Shown: positions 18,793 through 28,118 of the stretch, one piece after another | How positions within the stretch are numbered: position 1 is the first letter of the stretch | Layout: every line of letters begins with the position of its first letter | Assembly (NCBI GenBank): GCA_965243285.1 | Contig: OZ251537.1 | Span: 1,426,001-1,490,000 of the forward strand | Direction of reading: 5' to 3' | DNA: 64,000 nucleotides | Origin: JAHRAW01 sp965243285 | Lineage (GTDB): Bacteria; Pseudomonadota; Gammaproteobacteria; Arenicellales; Poriferihabitantaceae | Position numbers and translations under genes: made by a program | Notes under the pieces: generated by a model | What the model was told of the DNA's origin: nothing | What the model saw: only the letters and a program-made list of their open reading frames with translations | The model's database searches: none

Positions 18793-19917
18793 TCATAACA
18801 AGCACTCCAATATATCTTCATAAATGCGCGAGAGTTGCTCTAAGTCGGCGACCGAAACGCACTCATCTATCTGGTGGATGGTGGCATTGACTGGCCCTAA
18901 CTCGACCACCTGCGCGCCGTGCGGGGCGATGAATCTACCGTCTGAGGTGCCGCCGGCGGTGGAGCGCACCGGGGCGGCGCCGGTGGCGGCGGCGACGCTG
19001 TTCGACACCGCATCCAACAACGCGCCGCCAGCGGTGGCGAAGGGCTCGCCGCTTAAGTTCCACTCGATGTCGTAGTCAATTTTTCGCCGCGCCAAAACGG
19101 CTTCAATGCGTTTTTGCAGGGCGGCGGCGGTGCTTTGCGGGGCATAGCGCAGGTTGAATTGCAGCGTGGTCTCGCCGGGGATGACATTGCCGACGCCGGT
19201 GCCGGCGTGGATATTCGACACCTGAAACGAGGTGGGCGGGAAGTCGGCATCGCCCGCATCCCATTCTACGGCCAGTAATTCGGCGATAACTTCGGCCGCA
19301 TCGTGGATGGGATTGCGCAGCGGGTAGGCGATGTGCCCTTGCACGCCACGGATGCGCAGCGTCGCGCCCAAAGAGCCGCGTCGCCCGACTTTAATGGTGT
19401 CGCCCAAGGTGGCGGCGCTGGAGGGTTCGCCGACTAGGCAGAAGTCGATGCGCTGGCCGCGCGCGGCGAGGGCGCGCATCACTTCGCGGGTGCCGTGGCG
19501 GGCCGGGCCTTCTTCGTCGCTGGTAATCAGCAACCCGATGGCGCCGGCGTGGCGCGGGCGGCGGGCGACAAAACGCTCGCAGGCGGTCACAAAACTCGCC
19601 ACGCTGCCCTTCATATCGGCGGCGCCGCGGCCGTGCAACATGCCATCGCGCACCGCGCCGTCAAAGGGCGGGATCTGCCATTGCTGGCGCGGCCCGGTGG
19701 GCACCACATCGGTATGCCCGGCGAATACCAGCAGGGGTTTCGCGGCGCCGTGGGTGGCCCACAAATTGCTCACATCGGCGAAATTCATGGCCTCGCAGGC
19801 AAACCCCGCTTGGCTCAGGCGGGCGCGCAATATTGCCTGGCAGCCGGCATCCTGGGGGGTGATGGATTCGCGGCGAAGCAACTGCTGCGCGAGGGCGATG
19901 GTGGGGGAGTGGGGCAT
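18793..19917 (-). CDS. dapE: Succinyl-diaminopimelate desuccinylase
   Basis: This 374-residue M20 metallohydrolase hydrolyses N-succinyl-LL-diaminopimelate in lysine and peptidoglycan precursor synthesis. Metal-binding motifs are visible: VFAGHTDVVPTGP (His), GRGAADMKGSVASF (Asp) and SDEEGPARHGT (Glu-Glu), plus STAGGTSDGRFI late in the chain. Length matches the family. It is monocistronic, and the region upstream of it (19918-20158) holds nothing I recognise. Confidence 0.93.
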   Translation of the reverse strand: MPHSPTIALAQQLLRRESITPQDAGCQAILRARLSQAGFACEAMNFADVSNLWATHGAAKPLLVFAGHTDVVPTGPRQQWQIPPFDGAVRDGMLHGRGAADMKGSVASFVTACERFVARRPRHAGAIGLLITSDEEGPARHGTREVMRALAARGQRIDFCLVGEPSSAATLGDTIKVGRRGSLGATLRIRGVQGHIAYPLRNPIHDAAEVIAELLAVEWDAGDADFPPTSFQVSNIHAGTGVGNVIPGETTLQFNLRYAPQSTAAALQKRIEAVLARRKIDYDIEWNLSGEPFATAGGALLDAVSNSVAAATGAAPVRSTAGGTSDGRFIAPHGAQVVELGPVNATIHQIDECVSVADLEQLSRIYEDILECLL

Positions 19918-20158
19918 GGGCGGCGGCGATTATACGCTGGGCATGGGCGGCGGGCGGCGGCATGAAAATGCCACTGGGCCACCGGCCTGGCGCTATAAAT
20001 CACTCGCGCTGAGGTCTAAGTTCGAATGATGCCGTGCCTGCATTTAATGTATGGCGTGTATGGTCGGCGCATTGGCCGAAGCGCCGCTAGCCTGCACGAA
20101 CATCTGGCGGATAGCGGTGCCGCCGCTAAAATTGCCACCCCCAAACCGCCACCCCGGT

Positions 20159-20458
20159 GATAGGTATAAAAAACAGGAAAAATCGAGCATATCGAGGCCG
20201 ATATGCGCATGAATTGTCTAGGTTTTGGCTTATATGTATAAAAAACATAATAAATTGTGTATAATAATCGCTGAAAATTGCGCGTATGGCGGAGAACATG
20301 CATGAATTTTAACCATGTCCCGCATTATAGGTATAAAAAACCACTAAAATTATGCCCATTATTTCGCTTAAATTATGTATAATAATAAGCGAAAATTGCG
20401 CATATAGCGCGAAACATGTATAGGTTTTAACCATATTCCGCGTTATATGTATAAAAAA
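20159..20458. repeat. Expanding-interval repeat array upstream of fic
   Basis: Four copies of TATA(G/T)GTATAAAAAA start near 20159, 20231, 20326 and 20444, at intervals of about 72, 95 and 118 bp, each about 23 bp longer than the last. Between units 2, 3 and 4 further blocks repeat: TGTATAATAAT (promoter -10-like), GCGAAAATTGCGC and GTTTTAACCAT. The region 19918-20510 contains no gene. The repeats could be operators or duplicated promoters for fic. Confidence 0.7.
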
Positions 20459-20510
20459 TCCCTAAAATTATACCTATTCGCCACCACCCACCCCCACTGC
20501 CGCCCGGCCG

Positions 20511-21608
20511 ATGACCGAAGCCCATCAAATCCCCAATACCCGAGATTTGCCGTGGAATGAATTGCCGCCCTTGCCGCCGGCGGTGGATTTAGCCACGCCC
20601 ACCATCCTGCGCGCTTGCATCACCGCGCGCGCCGAATTGGCCGGCGTCAATGCGCTGATGGAAACGCTGCCGAATAAAGATATGCTGATTCAAGCCCTGC
20701 CGCTGCAAGAGGCGCGCAGCAGCAGCGCGGTGGAAAATATCGTCACCACCAGCGATGCGTTGTATCAGGCGCTGGCCTCCAAAAGCGCCAACATCGACCC
20801 CAGCGCCAAAGAGGTGCTGCGCTACCGCGAGGCGCTGTGGGTCGGGGTGCATCAGATGCGCCGCCAGGCCGGTTTGACCACAGCGCTGTGCGAGCGCATT
20901 TGCTCGTGCATTCGCGGTTTTGAGGTGCGGGTGCGCGACGATGAGGTATGGCTCGGCGACCCAGCCAGCGGCCACGCCACCTACACCCCGCCGGACGGGC
21001 GCGCCTTGGCGAAATTGCTCGCCAACCTCGAAGCGTTCGCCGCCGATGACGATGACGGCATCGACCCCATCATCAAAATGGCCGTCATGCACTACCAATT
21101 CGAGGCCATTCATCCGTTCACCGATGGCAATGGCCGCACCGGTCGCGTGCTTAATTTGTTGTATTTGATGCAGCGCGGTTTGCTCAGCGCGCCGGTGCTT
21201 TATCTCAGCCGATTTTTCATCGAACATCGCGGCGATTATTATGACGGCCTGCGCGAGGTGACCGAACGCGGCCACTGGCAGCAGTGGATTCTTTACATTC
21301 TGCGCGCGGTCGAACACACCTCCCGCGATACCGCCGTCAGAATCAAGGCGATACGCCGCGTCGCCGAGCATTTTTCCAGCACCGCGCGCGGTCGCAGCAA
21401 GGCCGCGGCGCGCGATGGTTTTATCGACATTTTATTCAAGTGGCCATACTGCAAAATCGGCATCGTCGAGCGCGAACTCGGCTGCGCGCGCGCCACCGCC
21501 ACCAGTTATCTCAATGAAATGACCGCCATCGGCTTGCTAAAACGCGTAAAACACGGCCGCGAGTATTACTACATCAACATCGAGTTGATGAAACTACTGG
21601 CAAGTTGA
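20511..21608 (+). CDS. Fic family protein (class II, self-inhibited)
   Basis: The 365-residue product has the Fic core HPFTDGNGRTGR at residues 201-212 (catalytic His201), the signature of AMP-transferases. An N-terminal inhibitory helix with the (S/T)xxxE(G/N) motif is visible as SSAVEN (residues 71-76), so the enzyme is probably auto-inhibited through Glu75. The C-terminal 70 residues look like a winged helix (GCARATATSYLNEMTAIGLL), as in Fic proteins that bind DNA or other partners. Targets are unknown. It is a single gene behind a repeat array that may regulate it. Confidence 0.92.
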   Translation: MTEAHQIPNTRDLPWNELPPLPPAVDLATPTILRACITARAELAGVNALMETLPNKDMLIQALPLQEARSSSAVENIVTTSDALYQALASKSANIDPSAKEVLRYREALWVGVHQMRRQAGLTTALCERICSCIRGFEVRVRDDEVWLGDPASGHATYTPPDGRALAKLLANLEAFAADDDDGIDPIIKMAVMHYQFEAIHPFTDGNGRTGRVLNLLYLMQRGLLSAPVLYLSRFFIEHRGDYYDGLREVTERGHWQQWILYILRAVEHTSRDTAVRIKAIRRVAEHFSSTARGRSKAAARDGFIDILFKWPYCKIGIVERELGCARATATSYLNEMTAIGLLKRVKHGREYYYINIELMKLLAS

Positions 21609-21804
21609 ACGCGCCGCCTTCACTGAGTCGCCATCAAACCGACCATTGATAAGTATATCGATGTAAGTTTATCGATGTGGTTGCGTTACTTTTTTGCTAT
21701 CAATCATGCATGATGAATCGCGCATGGTCAATCGCGCATGATTATGTTTCATACCCTAGAAATTTAATCATGTTAATTAATGTCAATTGATAGGAGTTAG
21801 TTTT
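21609..21804. other. Intergenic fic to PIG-V-like gene
   Basis: This AT-rich stretch contains small repeats (TATCGATGTAAGTTTATCGATGT near 21655-21678, quoted in part; ATCGCGCATG twice near 21716-21740). No gene is seen. A good Shine-Dalgarno AGGAG lies at 21792-21796 before the ATG at 21805. Confidence 0.4.
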
Positions 21805-23070
21805 ATGTCGCGCAAAGCCTCGCAACGCAGTCGAAAAAACACTAAAAATCGTACTGCAAATCGCCCCCCCGATACAGACCAAATATTTAGCCAATCGCCG
21901 GCCGCGAGCAGGCGTTCGGCGCTGGCTTATGTGTTGATGTTGTGGGCGCTATCGCGACTGGTGTTGACCGCCGCCGGCGCCTTCATCGCGCCGAAAATCG
22001 CGGGGGGGGGGGGGGGTAATTCCTTTGGCAAAATCAGCGGCCATGCATGGTGGGATATGTGGGCCGCGTGGGATTCAAAATGGTATTACCACATCACTGA
22101 ATTTGGTTATGCGGCCACGCATGAATTAAGCGATGGCGGCATCTGGGCATGGTTTCCCTTATACCCATGGCTGTCGCGATTGTTCGCCGTGCCATTAGGC
22201 AGCGCTTATGCTGGTATGTTGGTGGTGTCGAATCTCGCCATCATCGTCGCCGCCTATTGGTTATATCAATTTACCTATCGACAATATAATCCCGCCATCG
22301 CGCGCCGCGCGGTGTTGTGTTTATTTGTATTTCCCACGGCGTATGTTTTCGCATGCATGCTCACCGAAAGTTTGTTTATCGCGTGCACTATCGGCGCTTG
22401 GTATTTTGCGCGCCGTCGGTGCTGGTGGGCGGCCGGTTTATGCGCAATGGGCGCGGTGTTGACGCGTTTTACCGGCGTGCTAATGGCGCCGATTTTAACT
22501 TTGGAATATTTGCGTCAATGCGGTTGGCGCTGGCCGCCGCGCACTTGGGCGCTGGCGGCGCTGCAATGGCGTTGGTTATGGATTGGATTAATTCCAGCAG
22601 GCTTAGCGATATTTATGTTCACCGAATGGTATTTAATGGGCAACCCATGGGCCTTTGTCGATGCGCAATCTAGTCGGGGCGAACGCGGCAATCCTTTCCG
22701 CTATTTATTCACCGCGTTTATGTCCGGTTGGGACGGCGGGTTTAATTTAACTGCCCTTTATCGCGGTACGCTCGGACACGGTTATAGCGCGTGGCTGACG
22801 CTCGGTGTTTTAGCGCTCTTGCTATGGCAGCGAAAAAACATCGGCGCTTTATTATTCATGTGGTCGCTGGCCGCCATTGCCTTATCATTTTCCGTGCATA
22901 TGAATGCGGTATGGTCGGTGCCACGATTCCTCGCCGTGTTATTCCCGGTACTTCTCGCCGTGGCCTTTATACCATCGCGCGCCGCCTTCGCCATCGTCGC
23001 GGTTTTTATGGCCATGTTGCAAGTGACCACTTATGTCTTATGGTCAACTGGGCATGTAATCGCGGTGTAA
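21805..23070 (+). CDS. PIG-V/mannosyltransferase-like membrane glycosyltransferase
   Basis: This roughly 421-residue polytopic protein has a first luminal-type loop DMWAAWDSKWYYHITEFGY containing the WDSxWY pattern of PIG-V-like GT-C mannosyltransferases, then FPLYPWLSRLF and about ten membrane helices. It probably transfers a sugar from a lipid carrier at the outer face of the inner membrane. The ATG at 21805 is chosen because AGGAG lies 8 bp upstream; an upstream TTG at 21787 is less likely. A 15-G homopolymer in codons 66-71 would put translation out of frame on slippage. Confidence 0.82.
   Translation: MSRKASQRSRKNTKNRTANRPPDTDQIFSQSPAASRRSALAYVLMLWALSRLVLTAAGAFIAPKIAGGGGGNSFGKISGHAWWDMWAAWDSKWYYHITEFGYAATHELSDGGIWAWFPLYPWLSRLFAVPLGSAYAGMLVVSNLAIIVAAYWLYQFTYRQYNPAIARRAVLCLFVFPTAYVFACMLTESLFIACTIGAWYFARRRCWWAAGLCAMGAVLTRFTGVLMAPILTLEYLRQCGWRWPPRTWALAALQWRWLWIGLIPAGLAIFMFTEWYLMGNPWAFVDAQSSRGERGNPFRYLFTAFMSGWDGGFNLTALYRGTLGHGYSAWLTLGVLALLLWQRKNIGALLFMWSLAAIALSFSVHMNAVWSVPRFLAVLFPVLLAVAFIPSRAAFAIVAVFMAMLQVTTYVLWSTGHVIAV
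22002..22016 (+). repeat. Poly-G tract (15 G) inside coding sequence
   Basis: Fifteen consecutive G encode a run of glycines (AGGGGGN) between the N-terminal helix and the conserved WDSKWY loop of the PIG-V-like gene. Homopolymers of this length are classic phase-variation sites because replication slippage toggles the frame. Here the frame is ON. Confidence 0.9.
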
Positions 23071-23118
23071 AATGCGCTTAATGTTGTTGAGTTAACCTAT
23101 CCACAAGGTTCGATAAAT

Positions 23119-24831
23119 ATGCCAACTTCCAAGCCCGCCAAACCTTCCCCCCGCCATTTTTCCGCCCAAGTGGTCGATGGCCCGGGGCGCGCCCCGAGCC
23201 GTGCCATGCTGCGCGCCGTGGGCTTCGATGACGGCGATTTCAAGAAGCCGCAAATCGGCATCGCCTCCACTTGGAGTCAAGTCACGCCGTGCAATATGCA
23301 CATCGACAAACTGGCGCGCAAAGCCGCCGAGGGCGCCGATGCGGCGGCCGCCAAAGCCGTGATTTTCAACACCATCACGGTGTCGGACGGCATCTCCATG
23401 GGCACCGAAGGCATGAAATATTCGCTGGTGTCGCGCGAGATCATCGCCGATTCCATCGAGGCGGTGGCGGCTTGCCAGGGCTTCGATGGGTTAGTCGCCA
23501 TCGGTGGCTGCGATAAAAATATGCCGGCTTGCATCATGGGTTTGGCGCGCCTGAATCGCCCGGCGGTGTTTGTTTATGGCGGCACCATTTTGCCGGGCCG
23601 CCACGCCGGTCAATCCATCGACATCGTCACCGTATTCGAAGCGGTGGGGGCGCGCGCCGACAATAAAATCAGCGCGCGGGAAGCCGCCGCCATCGAACGC
23701 GCCGCGATTCCCGGGCCCGGCTCGTGCAGCGGCATGTACACCGCCAACACCATGGCCTCGGCCATCGAGGCGTTGGGCATGAGTTTGCCGAATAGTTCGG
23801 CGCAAACCGCGATCTCGGCCGATAAAAGCGCCGATTGTTTCGCCGCCGGGCAAGCGGTGGTGAAATTGTTAGCGGCCAACATCCGCCCGCGCGACATCAT
23901 GACCAAAAAGGCTTTTGAGAACGCCATCACCGTGGTCATCGCGCTGGGCGGTTCCACCAATGCGGTGCTGCACTTGCTGGCCATGGCGGCCGCGGTGGGG
24001 GTGAATCTCAAACTCAACGACTTCGCGCGCATCGGCCGCCGTGTGCCGGTGCTGGCCGATTTACGCCCCAGCGGGCGCGCCATGATGTCGGAGTTAATCG
24101 ACGCCGGCGGCATCGCGCCGCTGCTGAAAATGTTGTTGGACGCGAAATTATTGCACGGCGAGTGCATGACCGTCACCGGCCACAGCATGGCGCGCAATCT
24201 GGCGGCGGTCAAACCCTACCCGAAAGAGCAGCGCGTGGTGCGCTCGCTGGATGCGCCGCTGAAAAAAGACAGCCACTTGGTGATTTTGCGCGGCAACCTC
24301 GCCCCAGATGGCGCGGTGGCGAAAATTTCCGGCAAAGAGGGGTTGCGATTCTGCGGCAAAGCGCGGGTTTTCGCCTCCGAGGAGCGCGCCTTAGCGGCCA
24401 TTTTAGATGGCGGCGTGAAAAAGGGCGATGTGGTGGTGGTGCGCTATGAAGGCCCCAAAGGCGGCCCCGGCATGCGCGAAATGCTGTCGCCCACCGCCGC
24501 CATTATGGGCAAGGGGCTGGGGCAGGAGGTGGCGTTCATCACCGACGGGCGCTTTTCCGGCGGCTCGCACGGCTTCGTGGTCGGGCATGTGACGCCCGAA
24601 GCGGCCGTGGGCGGCCCCATCGCGCTGCTAAAAAACGGCGACGCCATCACCATCGATGCCGCGACGCGCGAGGTCAATGTCGACCTCACCGCGGCCGAAT
24701 TCCGCCGTCGCGCCGCCGCCTGGAAGCCGCCCAAACCCCGCTATCGGCGCGGCGTGCTGGCCAAATACGCCCGCCTGGTGAGTTCGGCCTCGTTAGGGGC
24801 GATAACCGACGGCGAAATAGCGGATAATTGA
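23119..24831 (+). CDS. ilvD: Dihydroxy-acid dehydratase
   Basis: This 570-residue iron-sulfur enzyme catalyses the third step of valine and isoleucine synthesis. Cluster-binding cysteines are in GGCDKNMPACIMG and GPGSCSGMYTANTM; the family C-terminal ITDGRFSGGSHGFVVGHV is intact. Length is typical of the 2Fe-2S/4Fe-4S IlvD family. It works in the same pathway as ilvE at 57638, although the two are far apart. Confidence 0.96.
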   Translation: MPTSKPAKPSPRHFSAQVVDGPGRAPSRAMLRAVGFDDGDFKKPQIGIASTWSQVTPCNMHIDKLARKAAEGADAAAAKAVIFNTITVSDGISMGTEGMKYSLVSREIIADSIEAVAACQGFDGLVAIGGCDKNMPACIMGLARLNRPAVFVYGGTILPGRHAGQSIDIVTVFEAVGARADNKISAREAAAIERAAIPGPGSCSGMYTANTMASAIEALGMSLPNSSAQTAISADKSADCFAAGQAVVKLLAANIRPRDIMTKKAFENAITVVIALGGSTNAVLHLLAMAAAVGVNLKLNDFARIGRRVPVLADLRPSGRAMMSELIDAGGIAPLLKMLLDAKLLHGECMTVTGHSMARNLAAVKPYPKEQRVVRSLDAPLKKDSHLVILRGNLAPDGAVAKISGKEGLRFCGKARVFASEERALAAILDGGVKKGDVVVVRYEGPKGGPGMREMLSPTAAIMGKGLGQEVAFITDGRFSGGSHGFVVGHVTPEAAVGGPIALLKNGDAITIDAATREVNVDLTAAEFRRRAAAWKPPKPRYRRGVLAKYARLVSSASLGAITDGEIADN

Positions 24832-24862
24832 GACGAAAAATCGCGGTGATGGCGATTATCTA

Positions 24863-24933
24863 GATTCCTATGATTCCTATGATTCCTATGATTCCTATGA
24901 TTCCTATGATTCCTATGATTCCTATGATTCCTC
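24863..24933. repeat. 9-bp tandem array GATTCCTAT
   Basis: Seven exact GATTCCTAT units and a partial eighth occur just after ilvD. They are followed by two copies of GATTCGCGTAATTTC. The rest of 24934-25273 has two ATTTAAAT palindromes (25184-25191, 25202-25209) but no gene. Frames through the array on the minus strand encode Asn-His-Arg repeats and are rejected. Confidence 0.9.
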
Positions 24934-25273
24934 GATTCGCGTAATTTCGATTCGCGTAATTTCCCCATTCCTTGAGCCACATCCGCAGATTCGAACCGCC
25001 CCCCGGACTGCCCCCGCCGCCAGTCGTTCAATCACCCCCAAACGCCCTCGAAACACCGCTTTGCGCATGGCGTCTATTGAGGTTGCCCGCTGATGATGGC
25101 GTCGCCCCCGGCCCGATTCGCCCCAACCCCGTTAAATTCCCCGCCACGCCGCCCGGCCTCGTTCCGCCCGCATGTATTCATCCATTTAAATGTAATTACT
25201 CATTTAAATGCACCGGCCACCCGAGTGCCCAATCCCCCCTAAACCCGATGGCGAAATCCGCGCCCCGATAGCG

Positions 25274-28054
25274 ATGAAAAAAGTTCTAGCCGATTTAGCC
25301 TTTCTGCACGGCGGCAACATGGCGTACCTCGAATCTTTGTATGACGAGGGCGGCGCGGGCGAATGGGGCGATATTTTCGCCGCCTTGCCGAGCCACCCGG
25401 CTGCATTCACCCCGAATCACGCCGCCCCAGCCGCCGACCCAGCCAGCCGCCGGCTGGAAATTTCGGCGCGCAAACAGGCCCAAGTGGCGAGTTTGATTTC
25501 CTCCTATCGCGCCTTCGGCCACCTGTTAGCCGACATCGACCCCATCGGCGTGATGCCGCGCGGCGAGGCGCGAGAAATCGACCTCGAACACTTCGATTTA
25601 AATGAGCGCGATTTAGACGCCGACTTCGACCCCGGCGATTTATGCCCCGCCGCCACCAGCCCCGGCGGCGCCCCCGGCCAATCCCTGCGCGCCATGCTGG
25701 CCTATTTGCGCGCCGTGTATTGCGGCCCCATCGGCTATGAAATCGCCCACCTCACCTCCATCGAGCAGCGCCAATGGCTGCTGGCGCGCATCGAATCAAA
25801 CCCAGTGCGCCCCACTTTGGGCGCCGAAGAGCGCCTAAATCTGCTGCGCAAATTAACCGCCGCCGAAGGTTTGGAAAAATACCTGCATACCAAATATGTG
25901 GGCCAAAAACGCTTCTCGTTGGAGGGCGGGGATGTGTTGATTCCCATGATGTCGGACATGATTCAGCAATTCGGCGCCGCCGGCGTGCAAGAAATCGTGG
26001 TGGGCATGGCGCATCGCGGCCGCCTCAATGTGTTAATCAACCTGCTCGGCAAGGCGCCCAAAGATTTGTTCAGCGAGTTCGAGGGCGAATACCAATTAAA
26101 CCCGACCGACAACCAAACCGGCGATGTGAAATATCACCAAGGCGCCTCGTCGGATATTGAGACGCCCGGCGGCATCGTGCATTTGGCGCTGTCCTTCAAC
26201 CCCTCCCATCTGGAGATTATCGATGCCGTGGTCGAGGGCTCGGTGCGCGCCCGCCAAGAGCGCCGTGGCGATGCCGCCCGCCGCCTGGTGGTGCCCATTC
26301 TCATCCACGGCGACGCCGCCTTCGCCGGCCAAGGCGTGGTGATGGAAACCCTGAACATGGCGCGCACGCGCGGTTATTCCGTCGGCGGCACCATCCACAT
26401 TATTTTGAATAACCAAATCGGTTTTACCACCAACACTTTGGACGCGCGCTCCACCATGTATTGCACCGAAGTGGCGAAAATGGTGCAAGCGCCGATTTTT
26501 CATGTCAATGGTGACGACCCCGAGGCCACCGTGCAAGCGGCGCGCTTGGCGCTGGAATATCGCATGCAGTTCGGCGGCGACGCCATATTAGACATCGTGT
26601 GCTACCGCCGCCATGGCCACAACGAGGCCGACGAGCCGAGCATCACCCAGCCGATGATGTATCGCAAAATCAAAGCGCGCAAAACCGCCCGCCACATTTA
26701 CGCAGCGCGCTTAAGTGCCGATGGCGTTATCGACGCCGCCGCCGCCGGCGCCATGGTGGATGAATATCGCGCCCAATTAGATGTCGGGCAGGTGGTGGCG
26801 GGGCAAGTTATCGACCCCAATAAGGCGCGCGACATGGTGGATTGGAAGCCCTACTTGAGCGCCGATTGGCACGCCGACATCGATACTGCGGTAAAGGCGG
26901 AGGCGCTGCCACGACTGGCCAAAAAATTGAGCCAAACGCCGGCCGATTTCGTGGTACATCCGCGCGTGGCAAAAGTGTTGAGCGACCGCATCGCCATGGC
27001 GAGCGGCGATGCGCCCATGGATTGGGGCTGCGCCGAGTTGCTGGCCTACGCCACCTTGCTCGAAGACGGACACAACATTCGCCTATCCGGCCAGGACGCC
27101 GGTCGCGGCACTTTTTCGCACCGCCATGTCACTCTGCACGACCAATCCCAGGCGCGCACCCACATCCCCATGCAGGCCATCGGCGGCGACATTCCAGACC
27201 ATCGCGGCGGCAAATATTTGGTCATCAACTCGCTATTATCCGAAGAAGCGGTGCTGGCGTTCGAATACGGCTACGCCACCACCGACCCGCTCACGCTGGT
27301 GATTTGGGAAGCCCAATTTGGCGATTTTGTAAACGGCGCCCAAGTGGTGGTGGATCAATTCATCAGTAGCGGGCAATCCAAATGGGCGCGGGTATGCGGC
27401 CTCACTTTATTTTTGCCGCACGGCATGGAGGGTCAGGGGCCGGAGCATTCATCGGCGCGCCTCGAGCGTTTTTTGCAACTATGCGCCGACCAGAACATGC
27501 AGGTGTGCGTGCCGACCACGCCGGCGCAGATGTTCCATATGCTGCGCCGCCAAATGTTGCGCCCGCTGCGCCGCCCGCTGGTGGTGATGACGCCGAAAAG
27601 TTTGCTGCGGCATAAATCGGCGGTGTCCACGCCGGCCGATTTGAGCGGCGGCAAATTCTACGCCGTGCTCGGTGATGCGGACTCGGGATTAGCCAATAAA
27701 ACCACCCGCGTGGTGCTGTGCAGCGGCAAGGTTTATTACGACTTGCTGGCGCAGCGACGCGGCAATGTGGCGGTGGTGCGAATCGAGCAATTGCATCCCT
27801 TTCCGCGCGCGGATTTAACCGCTGAACTAGCCAAATATCGGCGCGCCGAGGAGGTGGTTTGGTGCCAGGAAGAGCCGAAAAATCAAGGCGCCTGGCATCA
27901 AATCAACCATGAATTGCAGGCCTGTTTGAGCGCCCGCCAGCGCCTGCGCTACGCCGGGCGGGAGGCGCTGCCATCGCCGGCGGTGGGATACTATAAACTG
28001 CACCTGCAGCAACAGCAGCAACTGATAGCGCAGGCCTTCGGCAAATGGCGCTAA
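25274..28054 (+). CDS. sucA: 2-oxoglutarate dehydrogenase E1 component
   Basis: This thiamine-diphosphate enzyme of about 926 residues decarboxylates 2-oxoglutarate in the TCA cycle. Visible motifs are the N-terminal E2-binding helix (YLESLYDE), GMAHRGRLNVL, the ThDP motif starting HGDAAFAGQG and ending ILNNQIGF, and the transketolase-like C-terminal domain (GTFSHRHVTLHDQ, LPHGMEGQGPEHSSARLER). The ATG at 25274 aligns with the family N-terminus; an in-frame ATG at 25208 lies in an ATTTAAATG repeat and cannot be excluded. sucB follows 58 bp downstream. The E3 gene (lpd) is not in the window. Confidence 0.95.
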   Translation: MKKVLADLAFLHGGNMAYLESLYDEGGAGEWGDIFAALPSHPAAFTPNHAAPAADPASRRLEISARKQAQVASLISSYRAFGHLLADIDPIGVMPRGEAREIDLEHFDLNERDLDADFDPGDLCPAATSPGGAPGQSLRAMLAYLRAVYCGPIGYEIAHLTSIEQRQWLLARIESNPVRPTLGAEERLNLLRKLTAAEGLEKYLHTKYVGQKRFSLEGGDVLIPMMSDMIQQFGAAGVQEIVVGMAHRGRLNVLINLLGKAPKDLFSEFEGEYQLNPTDNQTGDVKYHQGASSDIETPGGIVHLALSFNPSHLEIIDAVVEGSVRARQERRGDAARRLVVPILIHGDAAFAGQGVVMETLNMARTRGYSVGGTIHIILNNQIGFTTNTLDARSTMYCTEVAKMVQAPIFHVNGDDPEATVQAARLALEYRMQFGGDAILDIVCYRRHGHNEADEPSITQPMMYRKIKARKTARHIYAARLSADGVIDAAAAGAMVDEYRAQLDVGQVVAGQVIDPNKARDMVDWKPYLSADWHADIDTAVKAEALPRLAKKLSQTPADFVVHPRVAKVLSDRIAMASGDAPMDWGCAELLAYATLLEDGHNIRLSGQDAGRGTFSHRHVTLHDQSQARTHIPMQAIGGDIPDHRGGKYLVINSLLSEEAVLAFEYGYATTDPLTLVIWEAQFGDFVNGAQVVVDQFISSGQSKWARVCGLTLFLPHGMEGQGPEHSSARLERFLQLCADQNMQVCVPTTPAQMFHMLRRQMLRPLRRPLVVMTPKSLLRHKSAVSTPADLSGGKFYAVLGDADSGLANKTTRVVLCSGKVYYDLLAQRRGNVAVVRIEQLHPFPRADLTAELAKYRRAEEVVWCQEEPKNQGAWHQINHELQACLSARQRLRYAGREALPSPAVGYYKLHLQQQQQLIAQAFGKWR

Positions 28055-28078
28055 CCACCGCCGCTCGTCTAATTGACT

Positions 28079-28118
28079 CACCGAGCATCGCCATCGCCCA
28101 CCGAGCATCGCCATGACC
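28079..28118. repeat. 20-bp tandem duplication containing the sucB start codon
   Basis: CACCGAGCATCGCCAT occurs at 28079-28094 and 28099-28114 within two 20-bp units. The second copy reads ATG where the first reads ATC, and that ATG (28113) is the sucB start. Confidence 0.85.

Noticed and set aside
24741..25031. Minus-strand frame with Asn-His-Arg repeats
   Set aside because: Product of the 9-bp GATTCCTAT array; no start signal or conserved part.
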